Positions 11,258-23,608 of a stretch of 64,000 bases of DNA are shown here, in pieces. The notes under the pieces were generated by a model. The model was given only the letters and a program-made list of their open reading frames with translations. It did not search any database and was not told where the DNA came from. The position numbers and the translations under genes are program-made. The stretch's first letter is position 1, and the number at the start of each line of letters is the position of its first letter. The DNA comes from Liriodendron chinense (Eukaryota; Streptophyta; Magnoliopsida; Magnoliales; Magnoliaceae), in NCBI GenBank assembly GCA_003013855.2, contig ML058476.1, positions 1,568,011 to 1,632,010 on the forward strand, read 5' to 3'.

Positions 11258-12500
11258 TAGACTTGGCAAAATTCAACCCGACCCACAAACCCGACCCGAC
11301 CTGACCCCTTTTTTTCCAGTTTAGGGTTGAAAATTTTGACCCGAATTCAATTTTTGGGTTGACCCGACCCGATGCGGATTTTTATGGGTTGGGTTAGGAT
11401 TAAAGGTAACCCGACCCGACCCGACCCGACCCGAATCATATAGGGGTTAAGTAGAATATTGTATATTGATTTTCTTATTAGTTAAATAGTACATAGTTTT
11501 TTTTTTTTTTTTCTCATACACCCTACTGGATGATGGACGGAGTGGATTTTTAATGAAAGTGGGCCCCATTTTTGTTGGTGAGTGTGCAGTAACAATTGGT
11601 GCACATGTTATACATTGAATTGGGTGGATCGGTCAACATCAGTTGACTCGATCGAAACTAAAACCGAGAGAAAACCTTCTCCCTCCGCTTCCGTCAAAAC
11701 GTCTCAAAACGAACGTTGTTCATTTTCAAGATCGTGCGACCCACTTTCGAACAACAGTCTGGCTAATCCAATCCGTTCATATGATTCGGACACGAGAGTC
11801 TAGCAAACCCCAAGTGTTTCATTGAATGTATTATTGTATGATGTATACAGTTAGAAGCCAAAGATGGTAGTGAGTAACTGATTGTGTGTTTCCATGCCCT
11901 TCAAAACCTGACCACTAAGACCAATGTGGCCCACCTTAGCTCGATCCAATCCGTCTATTAGTTTCTAGCATCATTTTTAGCTAGACCCAATTGATATCAA
12001 TGGTGAGTCCAAAAAGGAAAATATTCCATTTTCTTTTTCTTACCTCCGTTTCTTTCCCTATTAACCTCTATATGTGACAATGTATTCGAGCAAATTTGAG
12101 TTGACTCAACAATACTCACTGAGTCGAGTTTGAGGTGAAGTCGCATCCATGACTATTCATGTCAGATTCATGAGCAATAGGCATTAGTAGTTGAAGATTT
12201 GACTCTAGTTGTAGTTGTGAATTGATTTAGTAAAATTCCTCTATTAAGTATGTCTTTCTTGAAAATTCTTAGTATTTTGATTCAAATTGAGGTTTGAAAT
12301 AAGATATGATTCCAGTTTAATTTATAAATTAGTTAGTTGATCATTAAAATGCGGGTCAACCCGACCCGACCCGACCCGACCCAGTTTAATTTAGGTTGGA
12401 TAAGGATTGAAAAAATTCAACCCGAATTCAATTTAACCCGGGTTAGGGTTGAGGTGGAAACGACCCGACCCGAACTTGACCTGACCCATTGCCATCTCTA
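11258..12500. mobile_element. Non-autonomous hAT element with (ACCCG)n subterminal repeats
   Basis: Bounded by the 8-bp direct repeat CCTGCCAC (11250-11257 and 12501-12508). Terminal inverted repeats start TAGACTTGGCAA on the left and TAGAGATGGCAA on the right. Both subterminal regions carry runs of CCCGA/ACCCG units. No transposase was seen in the 1243 bp. The 8-bp duplication and TAGNG-type ends are hAT hallmarks. Confidence 0.85.
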
Positions 12501-12508
12501 CCTGCCAC

Positions 12509-15180
12509 AATTTGGGGTGGAGGGTCGGCCTGAGCGCAACCTGAATTTACCTGGAACACTCATTATTAGTTTTGTGTAGGACCTACTATGGTGATTCCTC
12601 TGATGTTCATAGTAAATAATGAAATAATTGCCTAAAAATCATAGTATTTTAAAGCCGAGGTTGGACATACCACCAATTTAAAGCTTTTTGGTACAAGTTA
12701 TGGGGTGGCTCATCTGATTGTTGAATCATGCTGAATTTTAGGATCAAGGCCCAGAAGGAGTTGGTACAGGTGATGGACGGCGTGGATTTCATGCATTTCT
12801 TAGTTTAAATAACCCCTACTTATAGAGTTCGATGTAAACAAGTGTTTTCTGATTTATTAGGACACGTAGTTCAAAGTAGTGATATCCTAGAGACGTAATT
12901 GATAATCCTAACCTTTTTTTTTTAATCAATAAATATATATCTGTTGAGTGCTGACACTAAAGTGTTTTATTTTTTATTTTTTTATTTCTTATCTGTCTTT
13001 TGAAATATATGATCTACCTTTTGACCATACACTGAAAATAACTTATTCTTAAACCATTTTCATGAAACTTCTGCCTTTTGCATCGTTGATCAACTATGCT
13101 TGGGCCTAGTCTCAAATTAGGTTTCATTGATAATATATATAATCAATGAAAACAACTTCAACACGCTATCTCCCACCGACCCTACACTGGCTTGCCACAC
13201 GTGATGTAAACCGGCCAACTGTGATGTTTTTGAGAAATCTATTCTATTCATTTGTTTTGTGGTCTCATATTAAGGGGTCGGCCTAAAATTGAGTAGACTC
13301 AAAACTCAAGTGAGCCACAGAAAAGGAAATATTGAGGAGGAAATGACCAATGTTTAAACCTTCCTAAGGTCCACCATGGTGTTTATATATTATATAAATT
13401 GGTAGATGTTTACACTTTACTGGCGCAGTTCGAATGGTCTAATGTGACGCTGCCACCTGTTGGCATTATGTACAAATGATAGGAAATCTTACTTTGGTTC
13501 CCAAGAAAATCTCCAATTCCACTTTCGGTGATAAGTCACTTATCAAAGTTCGAACTATACATGTTTGTAGTTGAGAAAACAGAGACACTGCAAGAAGTAC
13601 ACATGACTATCGCACGAGTGTCACGTGTGGTTGAACATTGTACTCAACAAGCTATATAAAACCCTATCAATATTAGAGATCTTTTGTAATCTAGATATGC
13701 ATAGCAAAATCGTCTCACCCAGAGACGATGGGTGTAGACTAAGACCTTCAAAAATAAAACGTAAACTAGCAAGGAAACCTCGACATGACCCCGCCTTCCT
13801 AGTATATTAAACAACACTCGAAGAAGAGATCAGGGTATCGGGCACCAACCGAGCCAACATACACAATTTCTCTCAAAGCACAACGTTGTCTATCTTAGTT
13901 TTAGCTTTAAACCTCGAGCTCGTGCTACAACAAGTTTGAGTTTAGCATATCCTAGATTTGCTATTGTGTAGCACCATCGCTACAATATGCCTGAGATTTG
14001 TGTAAATATACACAACCACAATTGTCAAATCCCCGATCAATTGAATCCATACTAAAAAGATTACACAGGTCATATCCTATTGGCCATACAGTTCAATTGT
14101 TTGTCCACACAGATGATCGTATGTAATTATATTTTATTTTGTTTGATTATTTTATTTTATTGTCATTAATTGTACTAATTTTAATTCTAAATCAATAAAA
14201 TTGACGACTTAACCTTTTATTTGTAATCTAATTTATCAATTAGTGTATTATTAAACAACTTGAGAACTGTGATCACTGTTGAAAGAGAAGTCATTAGCTT
14301 AAGGTAAAAAGATCTCATTGAAGGATTAACCATCGCATTTCAAAGAGCTCAATCGTTGTAGCATTGGTGGATGGACAATTAGGTCAACCTTCATAGGTCT
14401 GATCCTACGACTGATTTAGCGCTTGAGGTTGTAAGCATTCAATCAAACTCAAATCAAATACGACTCTAGTATACCCAGCATTATCACAATCACACACGTT
14501 TGACCAAATATGGGTTATTCAGTAACACGTTTGTTCTTTTTTCTAATTGAACTGCAATAGTAGTAAGTTTATTCCCACTGGGATGACTTGATAAGTAAAA
14601 GATAGTAAGATGACGTAAAACTTCTGTCAGCCCACTGCTACCTTACTGGACATCCTCAGAATTTATTAGAAAAAATTTTGATTAAAATATATAATCACCC
14701 ATGCTCACATGAGTGTAAACTTGAAGACCTATGGATTATGAACCAAAACTTAAATCTAAAAATCCACGGCACAATTAAACCTCTACGTTAACAGATGGAA
14801 CCATATTATAACACCTGTGGGATCCGGATCATCAAGTCCACAGTCCATCCAAACCCTGATGTTCGGTTAGATGAAATTCATGCTTAAATGCACTAAATTG
14901 AGTGTTCAATTTAGGCAATTAACCAATAAAATACATAGATAAGACCCTAAGACCTTAAAACAGTGAAAATACTCAATTTATAAGAAAAGAAAAGATGATG
15001 CTCTGTTAGTTTGACCTATCCGATGTGTGCATATCAGGTTTTGAATTCGTGCATGGCTATTAGAAGCTGCCCGGCCGCATGCATGCATGGGCCGTGTGGT
15101 GTTGTCTGTCGTTTAGCCCACTTGCGTTTTAGATCTAATGAAGGGGCCACCACTAAAATAACTTGGCGAAATTGCTGGAG
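12509..15180. other. Intergenic; possible solo LTR near 13.6-14.0 kb
   Basis: No gene. Around 13640-13700 a TATA-like 'gctatataaaaccct' is followed by 'tttgtaatctag' and a leader rich in 'aaga' and 'acaacg', as in plant LTRs, but neither ends nor a partner LTR were identified. The rest is unassigned. Confidence 0.4.
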
Positions 15181-16320
15181 GGGTTGGGCTTGAGTGTCTG
15201 AACAGTGGCTGTTCATTATCCATTTTCTCCTCCTGTGCGGCTCACTTTAGTGTTGGATCCTCGTTTTTTGGCCTACGCCCTAAAATGATTCAACAAACAT
15301 GATGGACGTGGTGGATTTTCTTACAAACATAAAGGTAGGGCCCATGATAGTTTCAACAGTGGGTGTTCAATGTCCACTCTTTTCGAGTGTATGGCACACG
15401 TGAGTTTTGGATCTGCTTCATTTTAGGGCCCACCCCTTTAAATGATCTTGCAAAACTAGTAGATGGGTGGATTTGTCACATCATGGTGGGCCCCACGAAT
15501 TTTTCAAAAATGGTTCTAGGCACCAATGTTTGTGAATGGAATTGAGAGGGAGAGAGAGAGAGAGTCCTAAGCTATTTCCTAGTGTTTGGCCCAATTGAGT
15601 TTTCGATCTATCTCACTTTTGGGTGCACGTCCTAAACTAATGTGGCGAAACGGCAGCCCCCAAATGTCTAAACAGTTGCCATTCCTCTCCATTGTTTCCT
15701 ACCGCGTAGTCTACTTGGTTTTGGATCCTCCTCATTTCTTGGGCCCACGCCGCATGACAGTTCCAACGGCGGACCTTCATTGCCCGCTATTTCATGGTAT
15801 GTGGTACACTTAGAGTTTCAGATCTGCTTTATTTTTAAGCCCACCTTCCAAAAATGATGTTGTGAAACTGGTGAAAAGGTTGGATTTGTCACAAACTTCA
15901 AGGTGGGCCCTTGAGATTTTTAATGGTGGTTTCTGGCGAATGGAAATGAAAGCAGAGAGTTGTTTCAATAGTGGATATTAACTCTCCATTGTTTCCCACC
16001 GTTTGGCGCACTGGATGGAGGAGGTGGATTTCAAAGAAACATCGCATTGGGGTCCGAGTGTTTGAACGGTAGCTGTTCATTCTTCACTATTTCTTCCGTG
16101 TGGCCTACTTTGAGTTTTGGATCTCCCCATTTTCAAGCCCAAGGCCTAAAATGATCGAGAACATGATGAACGTGGTGGATTCTTTCACAAATATAATGGT
16201 GGCCCACTTGAGTTTTGGATCTGCCTCATTGTTTGGCCTATCACCTTAATCATCTACCGAAATTGGTGGATGGGGCCATGGGGGTAGATTTGTCATAGGA
16301 TGCTCCCACCTATGCAATCG
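15181..16320. repeat. Degenerate tandem-like array of 'gagttttggatct...ccacc' units
   Basis: Motifs recur in the same order several times: a 'gtttgaacagtggctgttcat' type motif, then 'gagttttggatctgcc', then 'gcccacgccctaaaatga', then 'gatggacgtggtggat', at spacings of roughly 150-280 bp. No coding capacity. Origin may be nested foldback elements rather than true satellite. Confidence 0.55.
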
Positions 16321-17127
16321 ACATCCCTCTTTAATTGTTCCACCTGCTGAAGCGAAAGTTTTCGTGCGTTCGCTCTTGAAATATCATTTTCATGCGCGTT
16401 CGCGTTATCAACAGGTAGAGGGCAGTCTGGGCAGGTTGTGATGGATGATTCAGAGACATTTATAAATTATTCAGAAATTGCTTACGTAGCATATAAATAA
16501 TTCAATCTAAACCGTTCAAATTATGGGAACAAGTTTACATATATTGTGGGGACAAAAAAATAGCGTTATTTGATTATCGAAATATTAGATCATTTATTAG
16601 ATGGCTAGAAATGAAAAGATGTCCAATGGTCTTATTTCATAAAGCAAATGTCCATGAATCAGTGGATAGGATTGTCCAAGCAGCCTGATTTTTATATTGT
16701 AACTTAAATACAGTGGATTTCACAATTTATGCGGTTTAAGTAAGTTAACATGCACCACGTGTACCATTTCTCAGTGCCTGTGTATGAAGCGTACTACGCA
16801 GCTGGAGTATCAAATAACTCTCCATCAAGAAATAGGTGAGATTGATTTGAAGAGAAAGAAAAGGCCACATGACCTGATTGAGAGACAGGTATGGGCCTGT
16901 GTGTTCTTCACCGTTTCTTAAATGGTGGTGATCCATCCACCATACACGTGTTATACATTTATGTCAATTCAGACCTTACAAATCCTGGACCTTACTGTGA
17001 TTGATCCCATCCCAAAAATCACATTGACAGGAAAGATATAAGCCATACAATCTGGACAGTTGACCGTGTTTCATCCACCCATTTTGACGGCCACAAATTG
17101 ATGGTTCTGTTAGTCCCATATGGGGAG
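16321..17127. other. Intergenic, no gene seen
   Basis: Unassigned A/T-rich sequence without convincing open frames or repeats. Confidence 0.5.
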
Positions 17128-17656
17128 CGAATTAGATGTTACCCTGGTAACACCTTAGTGGGTGTTACCCCTACTGTGTGGGGCCCATCGTGATGTTATT
17201 TTTATATATCTATGCCGTCTATATGTTTTCTCATGTCATTTTAGGATATGATCCAAAATCTTAAGGAGATCCAAATCTCAGGTGGACCATACCACTAGAA
17301 ACAGTGATTAATAACCATGAAAAACGTTTTGTGGGCCACAAAAGTTTTGTATCAATCCGATATTTATATTTTCCCTTCATCAAAACCTTATTGATATTAT
17401 CAAGAGCTTTGATTGCAATAAACATTACCAAAACCTTACCATGGGCTCTTTCAAATTTTTAATGGTGGGGCACTCAATCACACTGTTTCCAGTGGTATGG
17501 TTCACTTGAGATTTGTATCTTCATAATGTTTGGAACATTATCCTAAAATGGGCTGTATAAACGGATGGACGGAGTGGATATACAAAATATCATACATGTG
17601 GGCCATACGTTAGGGGTAACACCCACTAAGCTGTTCCCGGGGTAACACCTAATTCG
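17128..17656. mobile_element. Foldback MITE with 'ggtgttaccc' termini
   Basis: The two halves are imperfect reverse complements over most of their length. The left begins 'cgaattagatgttaccctgg'; the right ends 'ccggggtaacacctaattcg'. The halves share 'tccaaatctcaggtggacca'-type and 'ggatggacggagtggat'-type motifs. No coding capacity. A target-site duplication could not be fixed because the ends are palindromic around AATT. Confidence 0.75.
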
Positions 17657-18383
17657 AACCAGTGATTTTTTTGGAGTATATTTACAAACGGACCCACGAT
17701 GCGATCGGGGTGAATTAGGTACAACCCGAGCATGTCTCGATCTCATGACAGGCTAGTACGTGGCGCATGGGCATTGGGGAGACGAGGCGTGACATGACTG
17801 TGTCAGGCTTGCTGATGTGGCAGGTCACCTCTGACAACGTGCCCTACTCCATACAAATGCGACACGTACGTGACACGTTGGGCCTGTCGTGAGCTCAAGA
17901 CAAGCCCGGGTAGTAACTAATCCGCGCCCGATCCGGTCCATCTAGACAGCTGTACTTCAGTGGCATATATAGTTTAAATTAATAGTGCCACGTGGCATAT
18001 ATAAAGTTTAAATTATTTCGTCTACATCAGGGAACAATTACAACCTGAAATATATTAATTTAATGGTTGTAAATTAATCTCTGCTTTTTATAATTTGTCT
18101 ATTGAATTCTAGCCATTGATTATTTTCATGTTGACCGTCCATTAAAAAGTAACTAACAGACAAGGTGGCATTAGTTCAACATAATTGTTGTTTTATAAAT
18201 TATTTAAAGTGGCTCCCTCTGTCTTTGTAGTTTAATCTAAATTTTTTCTATAGAACAGGCTATATTTAGTTCAATTGAGCAAAAAATTGCCCACTTCTTA
18301 AATATTCCAAGCAAACCATAAATGTGTAAAACAAATACTGACATGCAATGATGTGGATAAAACACTTTAATCTATGACACATA
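17657..18383. other. Intergenic, no gene seen
   Basis: Unassigned. The segment 17740-17890 is relatively GC-rich with 'acgtgacacgt' motifs; no open frame is supported. Confidence 0.5.
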
Positions 18384-18391
18384 GCTATAGG

Positions 18392-18681
18392 TAGAGCTAA
18401 GCTTTGGCTTGATTTGGAGGGAGGGTTCGAATAGAGCTGAGCGAATTTTCCTAACTTGTTTCATAGTTCGAGCCGCACATGAGAATGCCCAAGCTTGGCT
18501 TGATTTGACTCGAAGCTCGGCTCGTTCGTAGCTTAATTCAGCTTATATATATATATAAAATTTAAAATCTAGAAGTTTAAAATCCTAAAACCATCTCCAT
18601 TTTGAACGAGTGCCCCATTCCCTCCCCAAAACACTAACTCTGTCTGACCGGCCACCATTGCCCGGCCAGCCACCCACCGGT

Positions 18682-18712
<31 letters not shown>

Positions 18713-18743
18713 AATCCGTCCGGCGAGGTGATGAGTCGGTGAC

Positions 18744-18780
<37 letters not shown>

Positions 18781-19088
18781 GTTCATCCGACGACAATTGT
18801 CGTCCGGTCATCTCAATTTCTCTATTTCTTTCTCTTAATTTCTCTATTTCTCTTCGAAGTTTTTTAAACACATAAAATTTGTGTCCATGTTCATTCCTCT
18901 TAATTCAACTCGAAAGGCTTGAGCTTGAATTTGGTTTGAACTTTGGCTCAAAGCTTGGCCAAGCCAGCTTGAACATAAAAGTCCAGCTTGATGGCTAAGC
19001 CAAGCCGAACATAAGCCAGGCTATTCAATGATGGAGCCTAGCTCGAACATGGCTGAGCTTGGCTTAGCTCGGCTCGTGCTCACCTCTA
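18392..19088. mobile_element. Non-autonomous hAT element containing two (CT)n runs
   Basis: Left end TAGAGCTAAGC, right end reads TAGAGGTGAGC on the minus strand. Flanked by 8-bp near-duplications GCTATAGG (18384-18391) and GCCATAGG (19089-19096), one mismatch. The interior has 'agctcggctcg' style repeats and CT microsatellites at 18686-18711 and 18746-18779. No transposase. Confidence 0.8.
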
Positions 19089-19096
19089 GCCATAGG

Positions 19097-20777
19097 TAAT
19101 AGTTTGCTGTAAATGTGTAGAAAAAATATACCAACATGCAATGACGCATGAAAAGTTTAACTGACAGCGTTTATATTTTTCTGCCAATGTGTCAATTTGG
19201 TAGAGCATCTGAACCATGACAATGGTGGGCCACTCAGGTTGGGTGCCTCTATCAGACATCCCTTTTAAATGGCTCCAAGAAGTTTTTAACGGGAGGCATT
19301 CAATCCCCATTTTTTGGCATGGTTTGGTCTATTATTGATGCCTTTGTGATATTCACTTTGACCATTAAATATATGAGATAGTAGGAGCCCAAAATCTAGG
19401 CAAATCTAACTAACATGGGCTGGGCGTTAATATTTTCAATGGTTTAGTTCCATCCGACTGTTTCTCATGGTGTGGCTCACCAAAATTTTGAATTCAGTTA
19501 ATTTTTTGGTTTGGTTTTTTTTCATGAGTGTGTAAAACTGATGGATGAAATTGGCCAATGGAGTAATATAGTAAAATTGTAGGACTGATGGGGTAATATC
19601 TTTTTATTTTTATTATTATTATTTTTTTTCACTTACATCTACTTTTGCAATATCTTCACTTACAAGTTTGTTTGTTTGTTTTTTTTTCTTAAATTTCCAG
19701 CCCATACCTGACCCGACCTGGCCTGAAGCACCCAGAGGTGCTGTCATGGTGCCTCAAACCTGAGACCGGCTGGTTGTCAAACTCGAACACAACCAGCGAG
19801 GTAACAAGCTGTTGACTTTTTACTTACAGTTCCACAGTCCATGTTCGCACGGGTGTTAGAATGTTGAGGAAAATAGTTTAAGAGTATGAACTTTTCAGTC
19901 CATAGCCTAAAAGGTCCATGATATCGGGCAAAGATTGTGCGGTGACCTTGCCACCACCGACCTCCACCATAGCAACACTTTATAGGGCCCACCATGATAT
20001 TGTGTTTTATACATGCCATCCCTCTATGTTGCTAGCTCATTTTAGGCCATGAGCCAAAATGAAAGCACATTCAAAAGCTCAAGTGGGCCACACCACAGGA
20101 AATAATGAGACTTGAACATCTACCATGGAAAACCTGGGGTCCATAGAAGTTTTAGATCAAGGTTATATTTGCATTCCCTGTTCAGATCTATCTAACCTTA
20201 TGAGCGGGTTAGGTTGGATACAAATAAACATCACTGTGGCCTTTGGAAAGTTTCAAGTGTCCCATCGTTTCCTATAGTGTAGTTCACTTGAACTTTGGAT
20301 ATGCTTTCATTTTGGGCTCATACTCATAAAATGATCTGAAAAAAATAGATAGATGTTGTTTGAGCCATGATTATGCCCCTTCTTGTACAGGAATAAGATT
20401 TGATAATTCATGAGATATGAAACCATACACATGGGGTGGCTAACATTGCAGGGTAACTAACAGTGAGTGTGTGTACTGACCCCAAACAAATTGGCATGTG
20501 AGCATGATGATTCAAAACATCGGATTTTTTATTGAGTTTTTTTTATGTCTTTCTTTGCCATTTGTACACTGTCGATCTAAGTAATTCTTGTTCTATCAAC
20601 TATCCGCTATCCGCTATTTGACCTCTTGAATGAGAGGTTTCAATCTTATGTAACAGAGATATCGAAGCAGAGAATAAATCTCCTCTCATCTTACCATCCA
20701 GCAAGGCTTGTTCGCATTTTATCCGAATAGTGACACCAGCTATATTATTTGGCCTATTATGGTTAAAATATAGCTAC
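19097..20777. other. Intergenic with foldback-type repeat fragments
   Basis: No gene. 19780-20340 has the two facing halves of another degenerate foldback element ('gggcccaccatgatattgtg' left, 'gatatgctttcattttgggc' right); ends not resolved. Confidence 0.45.
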
Positions 20778-20785
20778 ATTATTTG

Positions 20786-21285
20786 TAGAGCTGGACATCC
20801 TGCCGAACCGAGTCAAGCTGGGCCTTGCTCGGCTCATCTCGATCAGCGGACAATCCTAGCTCAAGCTTGGCTCAGCTCAGCCTTCGAGTTGTAATAGCAT
20901 ATGCTCGCCTTGGTTTGGTTGAATTTTTGAGCCAAGTTCAAGCCACTTTAAGCCAATTTCAAGCTTGGAAAAGCTTACATTTTAAATAAGTCTAGCCCAA
21001 AATCCCAACCTAAAACAATTCAAAATCCAAGCATAAAGGTAACCTAAGCCCGTTGTATGTGGAATTAAAAACCTTACTTTCCAACTACCTGATTCGAGTC
21101 AAACTCGAACCAAGCTTCAAGTCAAGCCAGATCAAGTTCAGTCTAGTTCAAAGTTGACTCGATTTTCTTTTTTTTGGAACCACACTGCCTTTAGCTTAAA
21201 TGAACTTAGCAATGAGTCAAGTCAAATCGAGTGTTTTCGAGCCAAGTCAAGTTAACCAAGTTGGCTTGGCTCATGTCCAGCTCTA
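20786..21285. mobile_element. hAT MITE with perfect 8-bp duplication
   Basis: Terminal inverted repeats TAGAGCTGGACAT; flanked by ATTATTTG on both sides (20778-20785 and 21286-21293). The 500-bp interior is full of 'caagctt/aagcttg' and 'gagtcaa' motifs and has no open frame of note. Confidence 0.88.
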
Positions 21286-21293
21286 ATTATTTG

Positions 21294-22082
21294 GCCTATT
21301 ATTGTAAAAAAATACTGATGACAAATTTACATTCATCTCAAATCTAACACTAAAAACAACACTGATGTTGCAGTTTGAATTCAAGTTTCCACTACAATAC
21401 AATGTAAATTTAATGATTTCAAATTTCTTGAAGGGTCTCTTGTTTCATTTGCATTAGCCTGCTAACCCTTACAATAAAAACAAAAGGCCCTAAACATAAA
21501 AAAAAAAAAAAAAAAAATACATTTTCAAAAAATGTGAAAGTTGTCCATATTCAATTACCAGCAAATTCGATGTTTGGCCCAAACCAATATGCGTTTTGAT
21601 TTCATTCATCTTTTTAAAGGTATCAATCACATTCATCTTTTAAAAGGTATCAACCACAGCCACATGTTCTCTTTTGAATTTGGCCACTATTAGAAACGGA
21701 AACGGAAACGGAACAAACCCACCTCCTGCCCTTATCTAAGGCTCCACATAGCCTTGACAGGACCCAAATTGGGCCCTCTGACAACCTTAGAAAAACAACA
21801 TGATCTGGCAAATATAGCCGTCCAATTAAGCGATAGCTAGAAAGAATACAATCACAGTGGCCGTCCAAATTCAATAGATCACACATCGCATATGAGATAA
21901 ACAATAAGTGATTATCCAAAAGTACCTTGGATTTGTGGAAAACGGACATGCAAGAAAAAAAAAATCATAAATTTTTTTATTCATGTCATATATAAATTTG
22001 TCATCTGATCGAAAGCTGTACACACAAAAAAGGAAAAAAAAGAAAAAGAAAAAAAGAAAAAGAAAAGAAAAAATCGGAAATC
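21294..22082. other. Intergenic downstream of the RING-H2 gene
   Basis: No gene seen. Contains poly(A) at about 21500-21518 and an A/G-rich tract at 22025-22075 directly downstream of the RING stop codon. An open frame at 21650-21949 on the minus strand has no recognisable domain. Confidence 0.55.
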
Positions 22083-22745
22083 CTACTCTTCATCGGATCT
22101 ATCAACGGCTGGTGTTGGACTCGTACTCGAGTCCCTCCTTCCTAAAGAAAAGCTAACCCAAATTTCACTATCTACCCTTCCCTCCCTTCTACCATTCCCT
22201 TCATCTCCTTTCTTGGGCTCTTCTTCTTCTTCCACAGGCATCTTATACCTGCAAACGGGGCAAGACCCATGAAGACGCAACCACTTCTCTATACAATTCC
22301 AATGGTATCTGTGCTTGCACGGCATCTCCTTCGCTTCTCCTCCGACCTCCATCCCCTCCAAGCAGATCGCACACTCTTCCCCCTCTTCGCTGATTTCCAA
22401 CTTCGCCATCGCCTCAATCGAGGCCTTCGAGGCTGGCGGTGGGCCGTTCTTCCCCGTTTCCATCTCCGATATCTCTCGGACCAGCGCGTCCAAGCTCCTG
22501 CCCCCTCCCTCGATGATGATCATGCCTTGGGTAAAGGGGTTGATGAGGACGATCCGTTCTTGGGCCTCTTGATCTGGACCTTGGGCGTCTTGAGCCTCTT
22601 GATCTGGACCATGAGCGCCTTGGACCTCTCTCCTGGGCGGGCCCATGACCCCTAAGATGAAGGGGAAGAAGATGGATATGTCTCTGTTTCTTGAACCGAT
22701 GAGTCGCTCGAGAAACGAAGTCTCCGCCTCTGATTCGGCCGCCAT
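22083..22745 (-). CDS. RING-H2 E3 ubiquitin ligase, MPSR1-like
   Basis: An intronless gene of 220 residues. A C3H2C3 RING-H2 finger is complete: C125, C128, C143, H145, H148, C151, C162, C165 (spacing C-x2-C-x14-C-x-H-x2-H-x2-C-x10-C-x2-C), including W155 of the E2-contact helix ('CIEKWLRLHGSCPVCR'). The N-terminal part has 'NRDISIFFPFILG' and 'VLINPFTQGMIIIEG', and the 'PPASKASIEAM' linker; this order is that of Arabidopsis At1g26800 (MPSR1), which removes misfolded cytosolic proteins. A duplicated GPDQEAQ motif lies at residues 46-62, and the C-terminal tail is acidic then basic. Assignment to the MPSR1 group is from remembered similarity. The start is the first ATG, preceded by a (CT)n leader on the coding strand. 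The frame is intact. Confidence 0.93.
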   Translation of the reverse strand: MAAESEAETSFLERLIGSRNRDISIFFPFILGVMGPPRREVQGAHGPDQEAQDAQGPDQEAQERIVLINPFTQGMIIIEGGGRSLDALVREISEMETGKNGPPPASKASIEAMAKLEISEEGEECAICLEGMEVGGEAKEMPCKHRYHWNCIEKWLRLHGSCPVCRYKMPVEEEEEPKKGDEGNGRREGRVDSEIWVSFSLGRRDSSTSPTPAVDRSDEE

Positions 22746-22755
22746 TTATGGATGT

Positions 22756-22757
<2 letters not shown>

Positions 22758-22791
<34 letters not shown>
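22758..22791. repeat. (AG)n microsatellite in the RING gene 5' UTR
   Basis: An uninterrupted run that reads (CT)n on the coding strand, starting 12 bp upstream of the start codon. CT-rich leaders are common in plant genes and may influence expression; length polymorphism is likely. Confidence 0.92.
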
Positions 22792-22794
<3 letters not shown>

Positions 22795-22867
22795 AGAAGA
22801 GCGGGGATTGAGCGAGGAGAATAGTTTGTATTAGAGATGGAGAAGAACGCCAATTGAGGGATGAGAA

Positions 22868-22877
22868 GATATAAAGG
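22868..22877 (-). promoter_or_regulatory. Possible TATA element of the RING-H2 gene
   Basis: Reads 'cctttatatc' on the minus strand about 125 bp upstream of the start codon, with the CT-rich leader between. Weak match, chosen by position. Confidence 0.35.
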
Positions 22878-22899
22878 AAGGAGGAGCGCCCACAGGAAG

Positions 22900-23608
22900 G
22901 TTGTAGAAGAATCTAGAACATTGTTTTCAAGTAATTTCTTTTTTGTTCGTGTTTATCCCCAGCAAGCGGAGATTTTTTTATGAGATGGGGCCTGCGGCAG
23001 TGACAGGTGGATTAGTGGGGTTTATTCGTGGACAAGATTGCTGGGCCACCACGTCTATTCGCGTGAATAATGGGACAGATCACCACTCCCTATCAAACAT
23101 GTACATCACTGTCTACCGTCCAAATGGTAGGCCGCTTTGAGGACGTACATGTATTTCTGATTGGATGATCTTACTAATCAAGTGGATGGCCAGGATTGAC
23201 TGATCGCTATGGCCTCTTTTAGTAGGGAAAACAGATTTTTACCGCCGGGATGAACGCATAACGCACGCGAATTCACTGTGCACCGGCCTCAGGAAGTTCC
23301 TGTGGTCGGAAGTTGTGTGGGCCCCACAAAATACCCATGACAAATCTACTACGTTCATCAGCTTTTCGAGATCAAAATATGGTAGATATAAAAAAATCAC
23401 GGGATGGCCGGCTGCGATTGTTCATTCATACACTGGGATTGCGTACTGCTCTTGCCTTAAAACGGATGGACGGGGTGATTTCTCACAAAAATCACGGTGG
23501 GCCCCACCTAGTTCCCACCGCAGGCAATCCGCGTTCTCCCGACTAGCAGAGGGGTCACCATTATCAGTATGCAATCCGTGTCCCGCCATATCAATCCGAT
23601 AGCCGGTC
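22900..23608. other. Intergenic with a foldback fragment at 23265-23550
   Basis: No gene. 23265-23550 has facing 'gtgtgggccccac' and 'ggtgggccccacc' halves with 'acgcgaattc' and 'aatccgcgttc' outer parts, typical of the local foldback MITEs. Overlapping short frames on both strands are by-products of this palindrome. Confidence 0.5.

Noticed and set aside
18569..18871. 100-residue frame rich in Arg-Glu repeats
   Set aside because: It is the translation of two CT microsatellites inside a hAT element.
22269..22655. 128-residue open frame on the plus strand
   Set aside because: Lies antisense within the RING-H2 coding sequence; no domain; a by-product of its GC-rich codons.
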